Below are positions 10,588 through 20,662 of a DNA stretch of 64,000 bases, piece after piece; the stretch's first letter is position 1; the number at the start of each line of letters is the position of its first letter. This DNA is from Argyresthia goedartella. Taxonomy: Eukaryota > Arthropoda > Insecta > Lepidoptera > Argyresthiidae. The position numbers and the translations under genes are program-made. The notes under the pieces are model-generated. The model did no database searches and had not been told where the DNA came from. It saw only the letters and a program-made list of their open reading frames with translations. The DNA lies in the NCBI GenBank assembly GCA_949825045.1, contig OX463815.1:28387356-28451355 (forward strand). Direction: 5' to 3'.

Positions 10588-13573
10588 TCTGGAACATAAT
10601 ACGGCCTGTCACTACTACTGGCGCTAGAATTCCGAGTGGGTCGAAAACCCGCATGACGTGAGCCAACACTTCGCGCTTGGTAAACTTATTTGGCAACGCA
10701 CAATTGTTGCTTATTCCTGTGTTAAAACCAATTGTATCGGCGACGGGTTGCCAAATAAGGCCAAGAGTGCGCACGGGCGTGGCGAGGCGGCCAAGGTCAA
10801 CATCTACATCGTGACTAGCTACAGGGACCTCAACCAAGCTCTCTTTTGGCAAAAGTGAGAGAGCAGAGGGTTCGTTTGAGGCCCACGCCCGCATTTCGAA
10901 ACCAGCATGTCGATGGATATGGTGAATCTCTGCGGAAAGTTTAGCAGCTTCATCGATCGAGTCTAGGCTCACTATACAGTCATCCATATAGTGATCGACT
11001 ATGATGGCTCGAACCGCGGCTGGATAGCGCTCTTGCCACTCCACTGCATTCTTATTTTTAATGTAAATGGCAGTGAAAGGACTAGATGCGGCACCGAAAA
11101 TCATTGATGACGTGCGGTATGTCTTAATTGGCTCTGTAGGGTTGTCACGCCAGAGAAATCTTTGCGCATCACGATCCTCCACACGAATTTTCACTTGAGG
11201 AAACATCTCGCGTATATCTCCCATCAGGGCAACTTTGCCTTCCCTAAAACGCAAAAGGATTCCAAGCAGGGGCTGCAAAAGGTCAGGACCGGTTAGCAGG
11301 AGCGAATTCAGGGAAACTCCTTGACTTTTCGCAGCAGCATCATGGACTAATCTTAATTTATTCCGCTTATTCGGATTGGTTACACCGAAATGTGGCAGAA
11401 CCCAAACAGGCGACTTGGCGGTATGCACTTCCGTGCACAATTCGGCATAACCCTTCCGAATCATGTCGTGTATGTTTTGACGGTATCGCTCTGCATAGTT
11501 AGAGTCCCTGCACATCTTTTTTTCTAGACTAAGAAACCTAGACAAGGCAAGCTTAGAACTGTCAGGCACAAATAGATTGTCAGTTTTCCAAAGAAGCCCG
11601 ACTTCATAACGACCGCTCGGTAGGCGTCGTGCCGTGCGCTCAAGAATTTGGACAGCTCGTTCGTCATCGGAGCTGCGCGCTTCGCGTTTAGAAATGCCAA
11701 TCGAATCTATACTATATTGCTCACGAATTAATTGTTCTAATACCGCGCGATCACTAATATCTACAACCAGGGGCTCACTAACAGTCGCATGGTTGACAGT
11801 GTCAACTGGCGTCGTCTTGCTACAGCCAAAACCGAATAAAACCCACCCTAAGGCGGTATGAATTGCAACTGGCTGTGTCCTAGAACCCTTACGAGTGGCC
11901 CTAGACATAGTAAGATGCCAGTTGTCAATGCCAATGATAATTGTCGGTTTTACGTTGTCATAGCAAAATTCTTCCTTTATGTCGGAAAGGTAACTAAATT
12001 TTGACACGTCAGATTTGTCAATCGTCGGTCGCGCTGCACAACCTAACCCGTTAATTGCCCGAGCCCTACGAATCATATAAGTCTCTTTTGCGTGGCGTCC
12101 CTTTATATGAAAATCAACATACTGAACCGTCGTGTCTTTGCTTAACCCGCCTACGCAGTCGAGACGTATTTGTCTCTCGGGCCCGCAGACTCCTAATTTA
12201 GCAGCTATCTCCAAATCTAAGAAAGACGCTGATGCACCATCATCCAACAATGCATAGGTGTCTACGGTACCTGACGGACCGGAAATGGTCACGGCCACGA
12301 CCTTTAATAACGGACGGAGGAATGACGGATGCACTGAGGATTCAGTTGCAATTGAAGTCGATGTATGAGACAGGATCTCATCGTTATTATATGAAGCGGG
12401 TGCGAGCGGGGCGGCGGGGCCTGCTGCGGGCGCGGCGGCCCGCGGCGCGGCGCTGGACGTGCCCGCGGCGGCCTTGTCATCCTCCACTTCCACGTGCGCG
12501 GCGGCGGCGCGCTCATAATTCGGGTTGTGCAACAACGAATGATGACGGAAAACGCAACCGTCAATGTCACAAGTTTTCTTTGCCTTGCACAAACTTAATC
12601 TATGCCAACCTACTTTGAGGCATCGATGACAGACTCTTTTCTTTTTAATCAATTTCCATCTATCATCGACTGACAGTGACGCAAATTTGTGACATTGAAC
12701 TAAATCATGCAATTGTTGACATACAATGCACGAATTAATTTTAGGTGCAGTCGTCGATGAATTCAATTTATTTTTATGCGAAATTGAATTGCAATTCGAG
12801 CGATTTTCAGCGATAACATGCACATTATCCCTGGCCCGCCTACTATCTACCGCGTGCGACGCAGTAGTCGGCTCAGGTATCATGCCAAAGCGAGACTGGA
12901 GGTCGATCTCGTGTGCTAGGAAATCGGCTAGATTTTCTAGCTTTGATAGACCACCAGCCTCATAACGAGCGGCATAATCTAGCCATTTGGCTCGCAATAG
13001 AGGGGAAATCTTTGAAATAATTGCCTGAAAGAGTTCCGGCGATGACAGATATTCCGTATGATCTAATAAACGAATGACTTCCACGCAATTGCGAACTCTA
13101 CTGGCAAAAATGGCAAAATCTTTACCTTCACCGTTCACGCGCGGCAACGCGCGCACCGCGGCTACCTCGCGCACCACCACCAGCTCGGGGCGGCCGTAGT
13201 GCGTGTCGAGCGCGCGCAGCACGACGCCAGGCTCGCGCGCTGACACCAGCAGCGCAGCCACCGCCTCGCGCGCCGCGCCCGTCAGCGCCGCGTTCAGTCT
13301 TGCCAGGTTGTTCACAGCACTGTATGAAGCTTGCGTATTTTCGAAACACTTTTTCAGACTGAGCCAGTCTAAATGTGACTTGCCGTCAAAGCGAGGTAAG
13401 ATATTAAATGCGGGGCCTTTAATAAAGGCAATAGCCTTTATTAACTTTATCAAACAAAACCTCGAGACTTTTAATAAGGTGCGGAACCTCCGCGCCGTCG
13501 CTGGGTGCCGCGGCCGCTTTCGGGGCGGCACGTCGGGTCTGGAGCGCTGTCGCTGCCTCCGTGAGGGGCACAA
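10514..13573 (-). pseudogene. Element A gag capsid, protease and reverse transcriptase
   Basis: A 1019-codon open frame. Its first third is BEL capsid (DUF1759-type: 'ILPRFDGKSHLDW', 'LDTHYGRPELVV'), followed by two Cys/His knuckle-like segments (CIVCQQLHDLVQCHKF; CHRCLKVGWHRLSLC). The protease core reads 'TYALLDDGASASFLDLE', with the DDG variant used in this superfamily. Reverse transcriptase follows ('RLVHDAAAKSQGVSLN', then 'HYMDDCIVSL', a YMDD box) and passes into a Peptidase_A17-type region. It begins in the wrong frame relative to the true gag start (13419-14165) and ends by frameshift before RNase H. Alanine-rich, GC-rich patches at 12400-12500 and 13130-13300 contrast with the AT-rich surroundings. 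Confidence 0.88.
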
Positions 13574-14165
13574 CGCTCATTTTAGGGTCTGGTAACCTGA
13601 AAACATTACGTTTATTTAGTTCAGGATTACTAATCTTGGACTTACTGAACCATTTTTCGATGTCAGTACGGCTGCTCCTAGAGCTGTGATGACTCGCGTC
13701 TGCCTCGATGGCGGCGAGTCCTGCACGGTGCTCTAGCTCGGCGGTCTCACGTTCTAGGGCGACGAGGCGACTGACTTGTTGAGCCTCCAGTTCTGCGAGG
13801 CGGCGCATCTCTTGCGCCTCCAAGTCGGCGAGGCGGCGCATCTCTTGCGTCTCCAAGTCGGCGAGGCGGCGTGCATGCTGCGCCTCAGCTGCCAACCTTC
13901 TAGCTACCACCGTGGCGGATGAACGGGACGAAGCCGTACTTACTGGGCGGGAAGGCGCCGTGGGTGCGCTTGCCGAAGCGGCATGTGAGACATCGGGCGC
14001 GGGTGGCTGCTCCGATTTTCTACTCGCAACGATCTTACCTTCACCACTTTCATTACCCATATTCATCGCTTTGGCTGTTGACCAAGTCTGTACCATACTA
14101 TTATAATCCACGACGGACCAAATGTAGCTGGTTGAATAAAGCTGGGCTATATAAATAATAGGCAC
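13419..14165 (-). pseudogene. Element A gag N-terminus
   Basis: 248-codon frame; the element's own start is probably the internal Met at the 'MVQTWSTAKAMNMGN' stretch, after the terminal repeat and primer site. It is rich in Ala/Ser, then has a charged coiled-coil of a repeated 13-residue unit (RRLADLEAQEMRR-like, about three copies) and ends 'IEKWFSKSKISNPELNKR'. BEL gag proteins often start with a coiled-coil region before the capsid. It shifts into the next frame near 13480. Confidence 0.75.
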
Positions 14166-14347
14166 TGGTTCATAACATGGTACAGAAGACTTTACTCTCA
14201 GGAAAACAGAAACGAACAGAACATAACGAGAATCAGACTACGACATGACAGAAAAACTACTGACAGATTCTAAAACAAAATACAAAATTAATACAAAAAA
14301 AGGTATAAAAAAGAAGAAAAGGTTTCCAAATAGGTGCGTCGTGCACA
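14121..14347 (-). repeat. Element A terminal repeat 'seg', 5' copy
   Basis: 227 bp, near-identical to 8056-8282. Minus-strand reading ends cagctacatt and is followed at once by TGGTCCGTCG (14111-14120), a plausible tRNA primer-binding site. It is bordered on the other side by repeat L. Confidence 0.75.
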
Positions 14348-14419
14348 GGGGTGTTATAAGTATTGATCGGAAATTCCGATGCTTTCAGTCAGGTCCGAAG
14401 AGTTCACAGTTATTCTACC
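14348..14419. repeat. Repeat L, right copy, first part
   Basis: Matches 7714-7789. It ends at the ctacc target duplication (14415-14419), where element B was inserted, and resumes at 19709. Confidence 0.85.
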
Positions 14420-14962
14420 TGTTCAGGCTTCTCGGCACCTAATGACCTCGCAGGGGCCCATCAGCTACGAGGTAGCGTAGCGATCAGATGCCAAGAAGTG
14501 TGAACGTCGGCGATTCACCGAGCTAATACTTATGGAGTCGATCTAACCTGGTCTGTGCTTCGGTCCCGTCAACCTCCTGTCTCTCTGCAAGGCCCGGGTG
14601 CACCCTAGGCTCTTCTTGGTAGACAGGTTCTTCAGCCAACCAGGTATGACTGGCAGGCCAGCTTCGACGAGCACAGTGTTCCAACACAGGTTATGTTACG
14701 TGGGAAAACCAATCGGCCACGTAAATGCGAACCCTATCTGGTTCGGGGAACCACAACACACTCAGCTATATAGACAATCCTGAGGGGAACCCGAATACAT
14801 TCCAGATGGCTTGCGATTTAAATTCAATACCCGAATCAATACGCGTTACATTGCGAGGGCTTTTCGTCTGTCAGTTGTCAAAAACTGCTAGGTTGGCAGC
14901 AACGTCAAATTCAAAATGGCCGTTCCGAAACCATCGATCGAATATCGATTTGGAATCGAACA
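14420..14962 (-). repeat. Element B 3' LTR
   Basis: 543 bp. Plus-strand ends are tgttcaggcttctcgg and ggaatcgaaca, so in element sense it is TG...CA. It is nearly identical to 19166-19708. The ctacc duplication flanks the pair (14415-14419 and 19709-19713). The empty site is preserved at 7786-7790 in the left copy of repeat L. Confidence 0.95.
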
Positions 14963-14995
14963 ATCACCCGCCCGGACAGGCACCCACCTGTCCCC

Positions 14996-16635
14996 TAATC
15001 TACGGGCAGCCGAGACAACGTTGCTACCGCTCGTTTTAGAACCGAGCCTCCTACTAGAACCTCTGCAGACCGGGGGGTCCCGTCCTTGCCAGGGAACATG
15101 TTAACAATGCGCCCCCTGCGCCAACGTAGTGGCGGTAGGTTAGCATCCTTAACCAGAACGAGGTCACCAACACTAGGGGGGCTGGTTTTGTCAGTCCACT
15201 TAAGGCGCTGTTGTAAGATATGCAGATACTCGAGCGACCAACGCTTCCAGAAATTCTGAGTAAACTACTGCAACATCTGATACCTTGACAACCGATACAA
15301 TTTCACTCCCTCGAAGGGGTGCTCGGGCAACGCGTTAAGTGGCTGTCCTATCAAGAAATGGCCTGGGGTCAGAGCCTCCAGGTCATTTGGATCCGAGCTG
15401 AGCGGACACAACGGTCGCGAATTGAGAACGGCCTCGATCTTACAAAACAATGTCGCGAGCTCCTCAAAAGTCAGCGCGGTCTGACCTACTATACGCCCCA
15501 AGTGCGTCTTAGCTGACATAACTACGGCCTCAAAAATCCCACCCCAGTGGGGGCAAATCGGTGGGCTGAAGGTCCACTGTATACCCCGACGGGAGAGGGC
15601 CGTTCCAATATCCACTTTATTTACATTCAAAAAGTTGACTATCTCTCGTAAGTATCGTTCCGCACCGACGTTGTTAGTGCCGTTATCAGAGCGGATCAAA
15701 GTTGGAAGTCCCCTTCGAGAAACAAACCTATCCAAACAAGCAATGAAGGCCTCTGTCGAGAGATCAGCCACAAGCTCGAGATGTGCCGCCTTGGTGGATA
15801 AACAAACAAACACACATGAGCTATACCGGTCCAGCAGAAACCCGGCGTCAGGGTCCTCAGCCTTCTGGGTAACATGCACGGCCGCTCTGGGGCCATGATC
15901 CGAAGATACTACTACATGGCTGTGGGGCCAGTCCGATTCTCTCCTGGCAAGCCAGGGTGGTCCCCACCACAAATGGTGTCTAACGAGTTCAGGAGCCCGA
16001 CATCCCCTGGATGCACAATCAGACGGGTTCAATTCTCCTGGTACATGTCTCCAGGTCAGTGGGACCTCAGACGACACAATCTGGGAGACACGGTTCGCAA
16101 CAAAAACCTCTAAGTTATGGACCGAAGCCTTCAGCCAGCACAAAACAATCTGGCTGTCCGTCCACGCGTACACCGTATCCTCCAAAACCACTGACCCACG
16201 CAACACTGTTAGAGTGTGATTCAAAAGTTTGGTCAAAAGAGCAGCCCCGGACAGTTCCAGTTTTGGAATCGTCATCCTTGTCCGAATAGGCGCTACCTTG
16301 CTTTTTGCCAAAACCAAACGCACGTCGACCTCCCCGGTGGAGGTGACGGTTCGCAAATAAACCGCTGCCGCAAACCCTCGTTCAGAGGCATCACAAAACC
16401 CGTGAAGGGTTGCCCTGTAATCCCCAGCAGGGACCAATTTCCTCGGCAGCGATACATTATTTATGAGGCCCAACCATTTTGCTAAATCATTCGATACAAT
16501 GCAGCCCTGAGCTCCAGAATCTAATAGGGCGCGAACATATGTTGGGTTGCCCGCCAAATCCCAAACAAGCACAGAGGCGATCGGTAACACCACCGTCTCC
16601 GGTTGGGGGGCAACAAATTGTTGGGCCGCGAATTC
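14996..16635 (-). pseudogene. Element B pol with two in-frame deletions
   Basis: The frame opens 'VLPIASVLVWDLAGNPTY' with protease 'RALLDSGAQGCIVS' (DSG). It jumps from 'DLAKWLGL' straight to 'INNVSLPRKLV', which in element C lies after the reverse transcriptase. RNase H follows ('LHGFCDASERGFAAAVY'). A second jump goes from 'FLLDRYSS' to 'CVFVCLSTKAAHLELV', removing the linker, zinc-binding part and start of the integrase core. The later integrase motifs ('IRSDNGTNNVG', 'GGIFEAVV') remain. Both deletions keep the frame. The frame ends at a CAG-to-TAG change at 15265, and the C-terminal domain continues in frame to about 14996. Confidence 0.88.
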
Positions 16636-18549
16636 CTAGCGAGGGCCCCCGGGGCCCCACTGTGCCTGTAACCGATCAGGTAGGCAGCTATACGCCAGAG
16701 GGTCCCATTGTACAAATGGCCCACGCGCCGGTTCCATTGCCACCCTACGACGCACCCCGAAGGGGGGTGGGCGTGAATTCAACCGTGGCCGCTCCATGAG
16801 CGGAGGGGACATCACATGCGACCGACGAGGACGAGGCGACGAGCGGGGCGACAACTGAGGCGGCGTCCGAACCGCATCCGCATAGCTCGAAGGTGTCCCA
16901 TGCCACCCGCCCGTTACGGCCTGCTCAACATACCCAATGTCCCGCTGAGTCGGATGCTGAGTCGCAACCGAAAACTCAGGGCCCCCCATGTGATGACCCT
17001 GAGTGCGGCCCTGCACCCCTGGGTGGCTGCGCGCTTGTGGCCCCATTGCCCGCTGAGTCGGATGCTGAGTCGCAACCGAAAACTCAGGGCCCCCCATGTG
17101 ATGACCCTGAGTGCGGCCCTGCACCCTAGTACTGTCCTGTGCACGTGGGGACGTTGGCCCCTGAGTTGCGCTCCGAGTCGCAAACGAATTCTCAGGGCCC
17201 CATGCCGTGTCACCCTGGGTACGGCCCTGTGGACGTGGGGACGTTGGCTCCTGAGTTGCGCTCCGAGTCGCAAACGAATTCTCAGGGCCCCATGCCGTGT
17301 CACCCTGGGTACGGCCCTGTGGTGGCTGTTGGCCGGACCGGTTCATGCACAACAGATTGTTGTGGGCCCCACCACAATATCCGCACATTTTTGTGCGCGT
17401 GCAGTACCTAGCCATGTGTGGCCCGAGGCACAGGAAACACCAGCTCCGCTGCTTGGCCATCCGGCGCCGTCCCTGAACCCTAAGTTCCCCGAACTTATTG
17501 CAATTGGCCACAGCATGGCCAATCTGCCTACAACATGGGCAGGTCTCACTATGTGGGGTCAATGCACTCACAGTCCCATATGACTGCCGGTTGGTGCGGT
17601 CCTTCCTCGTCGGAGGGCCCCTACTTACAGCGCTCCCGGCAGCTCTCTGTGGCTCCGAAGGATGGGTGACCGTCAACCCCAAATTCTCTGCCCGTCGAGC
17701 CTCCTCTTCCAAGAATCCGACCAAGTCGGAGAAGGCGGGCAGGTCCTCGGCCGACCTCCCGTGAGACTGTTCGAAACGAGTCTGCACATCAGCGGGTAGG
17801 CGGGAAAGTACAATGTACAACAGTAGGTACGACCATTCACCAACCGGAAGTCCAAGATTCTCTAGAGCCTTGGTGACGGACAACAATGGGTTCAAAACCT
17901 CCGTCTGTATGGCCCCGACCTTGTTCACAACCGGGATACTAAACAAACGGTTCAGTTGGGCATCGGCCAACCTCCGTTTGTTATGGTAACGTCTGACCAA
18001 CAATTGTCTGGCCGTTTCATAGTTACCCTCCGTAACTGTCAAATGAGCGACCAGCTCCCTAGGCTCACCCCTCAATGCTGCCACGAGCTGAGCCATCTTG
18101 ACAGACTTGGTAATGTCCGATCGCATGTGCACCAAACTGTCGAACAGATTGATGAAGCTCATCCATTTACCGGACACTCCGTCAAAAGTAGGCATAGTTA
18201 TGGCCGGTAACCTGGACCCTGAACCCTGAAGCGGCAGAGGTGCTTCAATGTCACCACCATGGCTGGACTCGCGCTGTCTACGTATGTCCGCAGCCTTCTG
18301 CGTGATAGCAGCTGCCATCTCCATACATTGGTCGACATCCCCTAGCAACCGTGACAGCCTGTCAGGTGCGCAACCATCAACTGATTCCGCCTGCGCGGAC
18401 AATTCGAGCACCCTGTTGTAACGTTCCTTAACGTCCATAGACCGCTCCAATACCACATCATGCCTATCTAAACGGTCTATCAGACCGTGTGCGGAGGAAA
18501 ACCATCTGAGTTCCTTAGAAACACCCTTCTGGATTTCAGATAACGACAT
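16636..18549 (-). CDS. gag: Element B Gag
   Basis: 637-codon intact frame from MSLSEIQKGVSK. A DUF1759-type capsid region is clear ('PAITMPTFDGVSGKWMSF', 'VKMAQLVAALRGEPREL', 'LVRRYHNKRRLADAQL'). Knuckles of the CPCCRQIGHAVANC and CFLCLGPHMARYC type, with a further CGYCGG...LLC, are nucleic-acid-binding. The C-terminal third is a low-complexity repeat region: a 30-residue unit (QGRTQGDTAWGPENSF...) twice, then a 36-residue unit (VQGRTQGHHMGGPEFSV...) about twice. Element C has one copy of each. The frame ends at TAG (16636-16638) and pol continues in the same frame, as in element C. Confidence 0.92.
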   Translation of the reverse strand: MSLSEIQKGVSKELRWFSSAHGLIDRLDRHDVVLERSMDVKERYNRVLELSAQAESVDGCAPDRLSRLLGDVDQCMEMAAAITQKAADIRRQRESSHGGDIEAPLPLQGSGSRLPAITMPTFDGVSGKWMSFINLFDSLVHMRSDITKSVKMAQLVAALRGEPRELVAHLTVTEGNYETARQLLVRRYHNKRRLADAQLNRLFSIPVVNKVGAIQTEVLNPLLSVTKALENLGLPVGEWSYLLLYIVLSRLPADVQTRFEQSHGRSAEDLPAFSDLVGFLEEEARRAENLGLTVTHPSEPQRAAGSAVSRGPPTRKDRTNRQSYGTVSALTPHSETCPCCRQIGHAVANCNKFGELRVQGRRRMAKQRSWCFLCLGPHMARYCTRTKMCGYCGGAHNNLLCMNRSGQQPPQGRTQGDTAWGPENSFATRSATQEPTSPRPQGRTQGDTAWGPENSFATRSATQGPTSPRAQDSTRVQGRTQGHHMGGPEFSVATQHPTQRAMGPQARSHPGVQGRTQGHHMGGPEFSVATQHPTQRDIGYVEQAVTGGWHGTPSSYADAVRTPPQLSPRSSPRPRRSHVMSPPLMERPRLNSRPPPFGVRRRVAMEPARGPFVQWDPLAYSCLPDRLQAQWGPGGPR

Positions 18550-19165
18550 GATCGGAACGATACTTACTCACAATTTGCAGTAACTCAATTTTATTGGACC
18601 CTCCAGTCTATAACCCAAACGAGGGAACCCTAAACCACAACTTAAACAATGCTGTTTTCCTTAAACAATAGGAACCGAGTTTTATATCTATATAAATTCT
18701 GTAAGTACAATTTAGTTTCCCTTTATCATTATAACACACACAGATAGTCAATATTAGTTCAAGTTATAAATTGCTATAAACTGAAAACAATGTAATAGCC
18801 TGCTATCAATAGATGTAACTACCTATGTTAACCAAACATTCATTAGCATTACTAGACCACTAATAGATTGACTAACTGGTACTTCAATGCAAATTTCAAT
18901 TCACCTACAATGTACCTAAGTTGAGTACCTACTATTCTGAGTCACATCTCAGTACAACTGGTCATTTAGGGAAAACTGTAATATCTGTCTGTCTACTACC
19001 AGCAATAGACTTATAGCTTACAATACTACCAATCTATGTGGATACAGGAACAACACCAAGTTAGCTAATAACCGCCTATACCTACAGATTGATAGTCCCA
19101 AATCGTGGGTTCCTGGAGCCCTTGACGGCTGCAAATCTCAGGAAACCACGCTCTTGCTACCAAAA

Positions 19166-19708
19166 TGTTCAGGCTTCTCGGCACCTAATGACCTCGCAGG
19201 GGCCCATCAGCTACGAGGTAGCGTAGCGATCAGATGCCAAGAAGTGTGAACGTCGGCGATTCACCGAGCTAATACTTATGGAGTCGATCTAACCTGGTCT
19301 GTGCTTCGGTCCCGTCAACCTCCTGTCTCTCTGCAAGGCCCGGGTGCACCCTAGGCTCTTCTTGGTAGACAGGTTCTTCAGCCAACCAGGTATGACTGGC
19401 AGGCCAGCTTCGACGAGCACAGTGTTCCAACACAGGTTATGTTACGTGGGAAAACCAATCGGCCACGTAAATGCGAACCCTATCTGGTTCGGGGAACCAC
19501 AACACACTCAGCTATATAGACAATCCTGAGGGGAACCTGAATACATTCCAGATGGCTTGCGATTTAAATTCAATACCCCAATCAATACGCGTTACATTGC
19601 GAGGGCTTTTCGTCTGTCAGTTGTCAAAAACTGCTAGGTTGGCAGCAACGTCAAATTCAAAATGGCCGTTCCGAAACCATCGATCGAATATCGATTTGGA
19701 ATCGAACA
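19166..19708 (-). repeat. Element B 5' LTR
   Basis: 543 bp; partner of 14420-14962. Immediately inside it in minus sense is TTTTGGTAGCAAGAGCG (complement of about 19149-19165), the primer-binding side. The leader between here and gag (18550-19148) is non-coding. Confidence 0.95.
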
Positions 19709-19983
19709 CTACCTTCAGAAACCTCTTTGCCTCTCTTTCTAGCTGTAAGGATTCTGTTGAAAAAAAGAAGAGAGGCAAAGGGGTCTCGTATGTCGTATTT
19801 ACAAACAATTTACTATTTTATTTATAGAACCCGGCATTGTATACGACTGTCTATACCAGTGTCTATAAATTATAATCGATCGATGATACACGCTGTCCTT
19901 GCATTGTCCCAACACTAGCTCGACTAGCTAGTATACCTGCGGTAGTGTGGGTGTGTTCGGACGATAGGTGCATGACATTGCAC
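19709..19983. repeat. Repeat L, right copy, second part
   Basis: Continues the copy interrupted by element B, starting with the second ctacc and ending gacattgcac, matching 7786-8055. Confidence 0.85.
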
Positions 19984-20221
19984 TGACCAATAGAAGCGGA
20001 GGGATTGATGCACGAGTGGTGTAAATGTATGCGTGTTCTTAGTTTTCGGCGACACTGGTTCCGATACAAGTTTAGCGCCAAGGGTCTATCTCTCGATTAT
20101 CTAGTGCGTTTTTTTTCGCCCAAACATCCGACACTACATTTGAGATAACTTGGGACGGCTTGTCACAAGTTACCAGATATGATGATGTTTAAAGTGAAAT
20201 TTCTTACATATATTTTTTCTT

Positions 20222-20662
20222 TCAGGTACCTACCATGCCTCGACATTACATCCGCGCTTTAGGGACAAACATACCCACATAACGCGCACAGAAAATACGA
20301 GAAGCATTGGAAGCCGTTTCTGGGTCGTTTTCGACGAAACATTGCGACAGGCGTCAGAACAGTTTGGTGTCCCGACAGCAACTATATCACGACATAAAAA
20401 CAGAACAAGAAAAATGTAGGTAAGTATGGCCGCCCTCCAGAATTTGATAAAGGCGAAGAGAGAGTCCCTTATCCAGTGCATATCCATGGCAGGAGATTGG
20501 GGATTTCCATTAACAAAATATGACATAAGACACTTAGTCAAATCACACCGGGATAGAAAAGGATGTGTAGAGAAAGGGTTTAAAAATAACTTTCCCGGCG
20601 TAGCCTGGATAGAAGTAACTTGCTGCCTAAATTGTTTATCAAAAAGACTGATAATATGCTAA
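20222..20662 (+). pseudogene. pogo/Tigger-like transposase N-terminus, remnant
   Basis: Starts MPRHYIRALG at 20235, just after a polypyrimidine-ag stretch (near 20226). A frame change leads to 'RQASEQFGVPTATISRHKN', a psq-type helix-turn-helix. The next frame (20426-20662) has 'DWGFPLTKYDIRHLVKSH' and 'GFKNNFPGVAWIE', which match the second, CENP-B-like DNA-binding domain of Tigger/pogo transposases. The DDE catalytic domain is not found downstream. In-frame stops and at least two frame changes make it inactive. Domain assignment rests on motif memory. Confidence 0.6.

Larger units (their letters stand above)
8056..14347 (-). mobile_element. BEL/Pao LTR retrotransposon A (degraded)
   Basis: A 6.3-kb minus-strand element: terminal repeat, TGG-type primer site at 14111-14120, gag, protease, reverse transcriptase, RNase H, integrase, purine tract, terminal repeat. 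All pol domains are recognisable in the BEL order, with integrase last. Several frame changes and one stop break the single long ORF. The 5 bases outside the two 227-bp repeats (tgcac and ggggt, plus strand) are not a target duplication; instead repeat L flanks both sides. Confidence 0.85.
14420..19708 (-). mobile_element. BEL/Pao LTR retrotransposon B, internally deleted
   Basis: A 5289-bp element with two 543-bp LTRs, a perfect 5-bp target duplication and primer-type TTTTGGTAGCAAGAG (minus sense) next to the 5' LTR. It shares gag and pol sequence with element C but lacks most of the protease and all of the reverse transcriptase. Nearly matching LTRs suggest fairly recent insertion, and loss of pol means it would need helper proteins. 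Confidence 0.95.

Noticed and set aside
12232..12618. Arginine-rich plus-strand frame
   Set aside because: Antisense of the alanine-rich GC patch in element A gag.
16816..17583. 255-codon plus-strand frame in element B
   Set aside because: It is the antisense reading of the Gag tail repeats; its own repeats simply mirror the Gag units.
14348..19983. Repeat L as a simple LTR of element A
   Set aside because: The primer-site and purine-tract positions point to the 227-bp seg as the terminal repeat, and L lies outside it on both sides; recorded as an anomaly instead.
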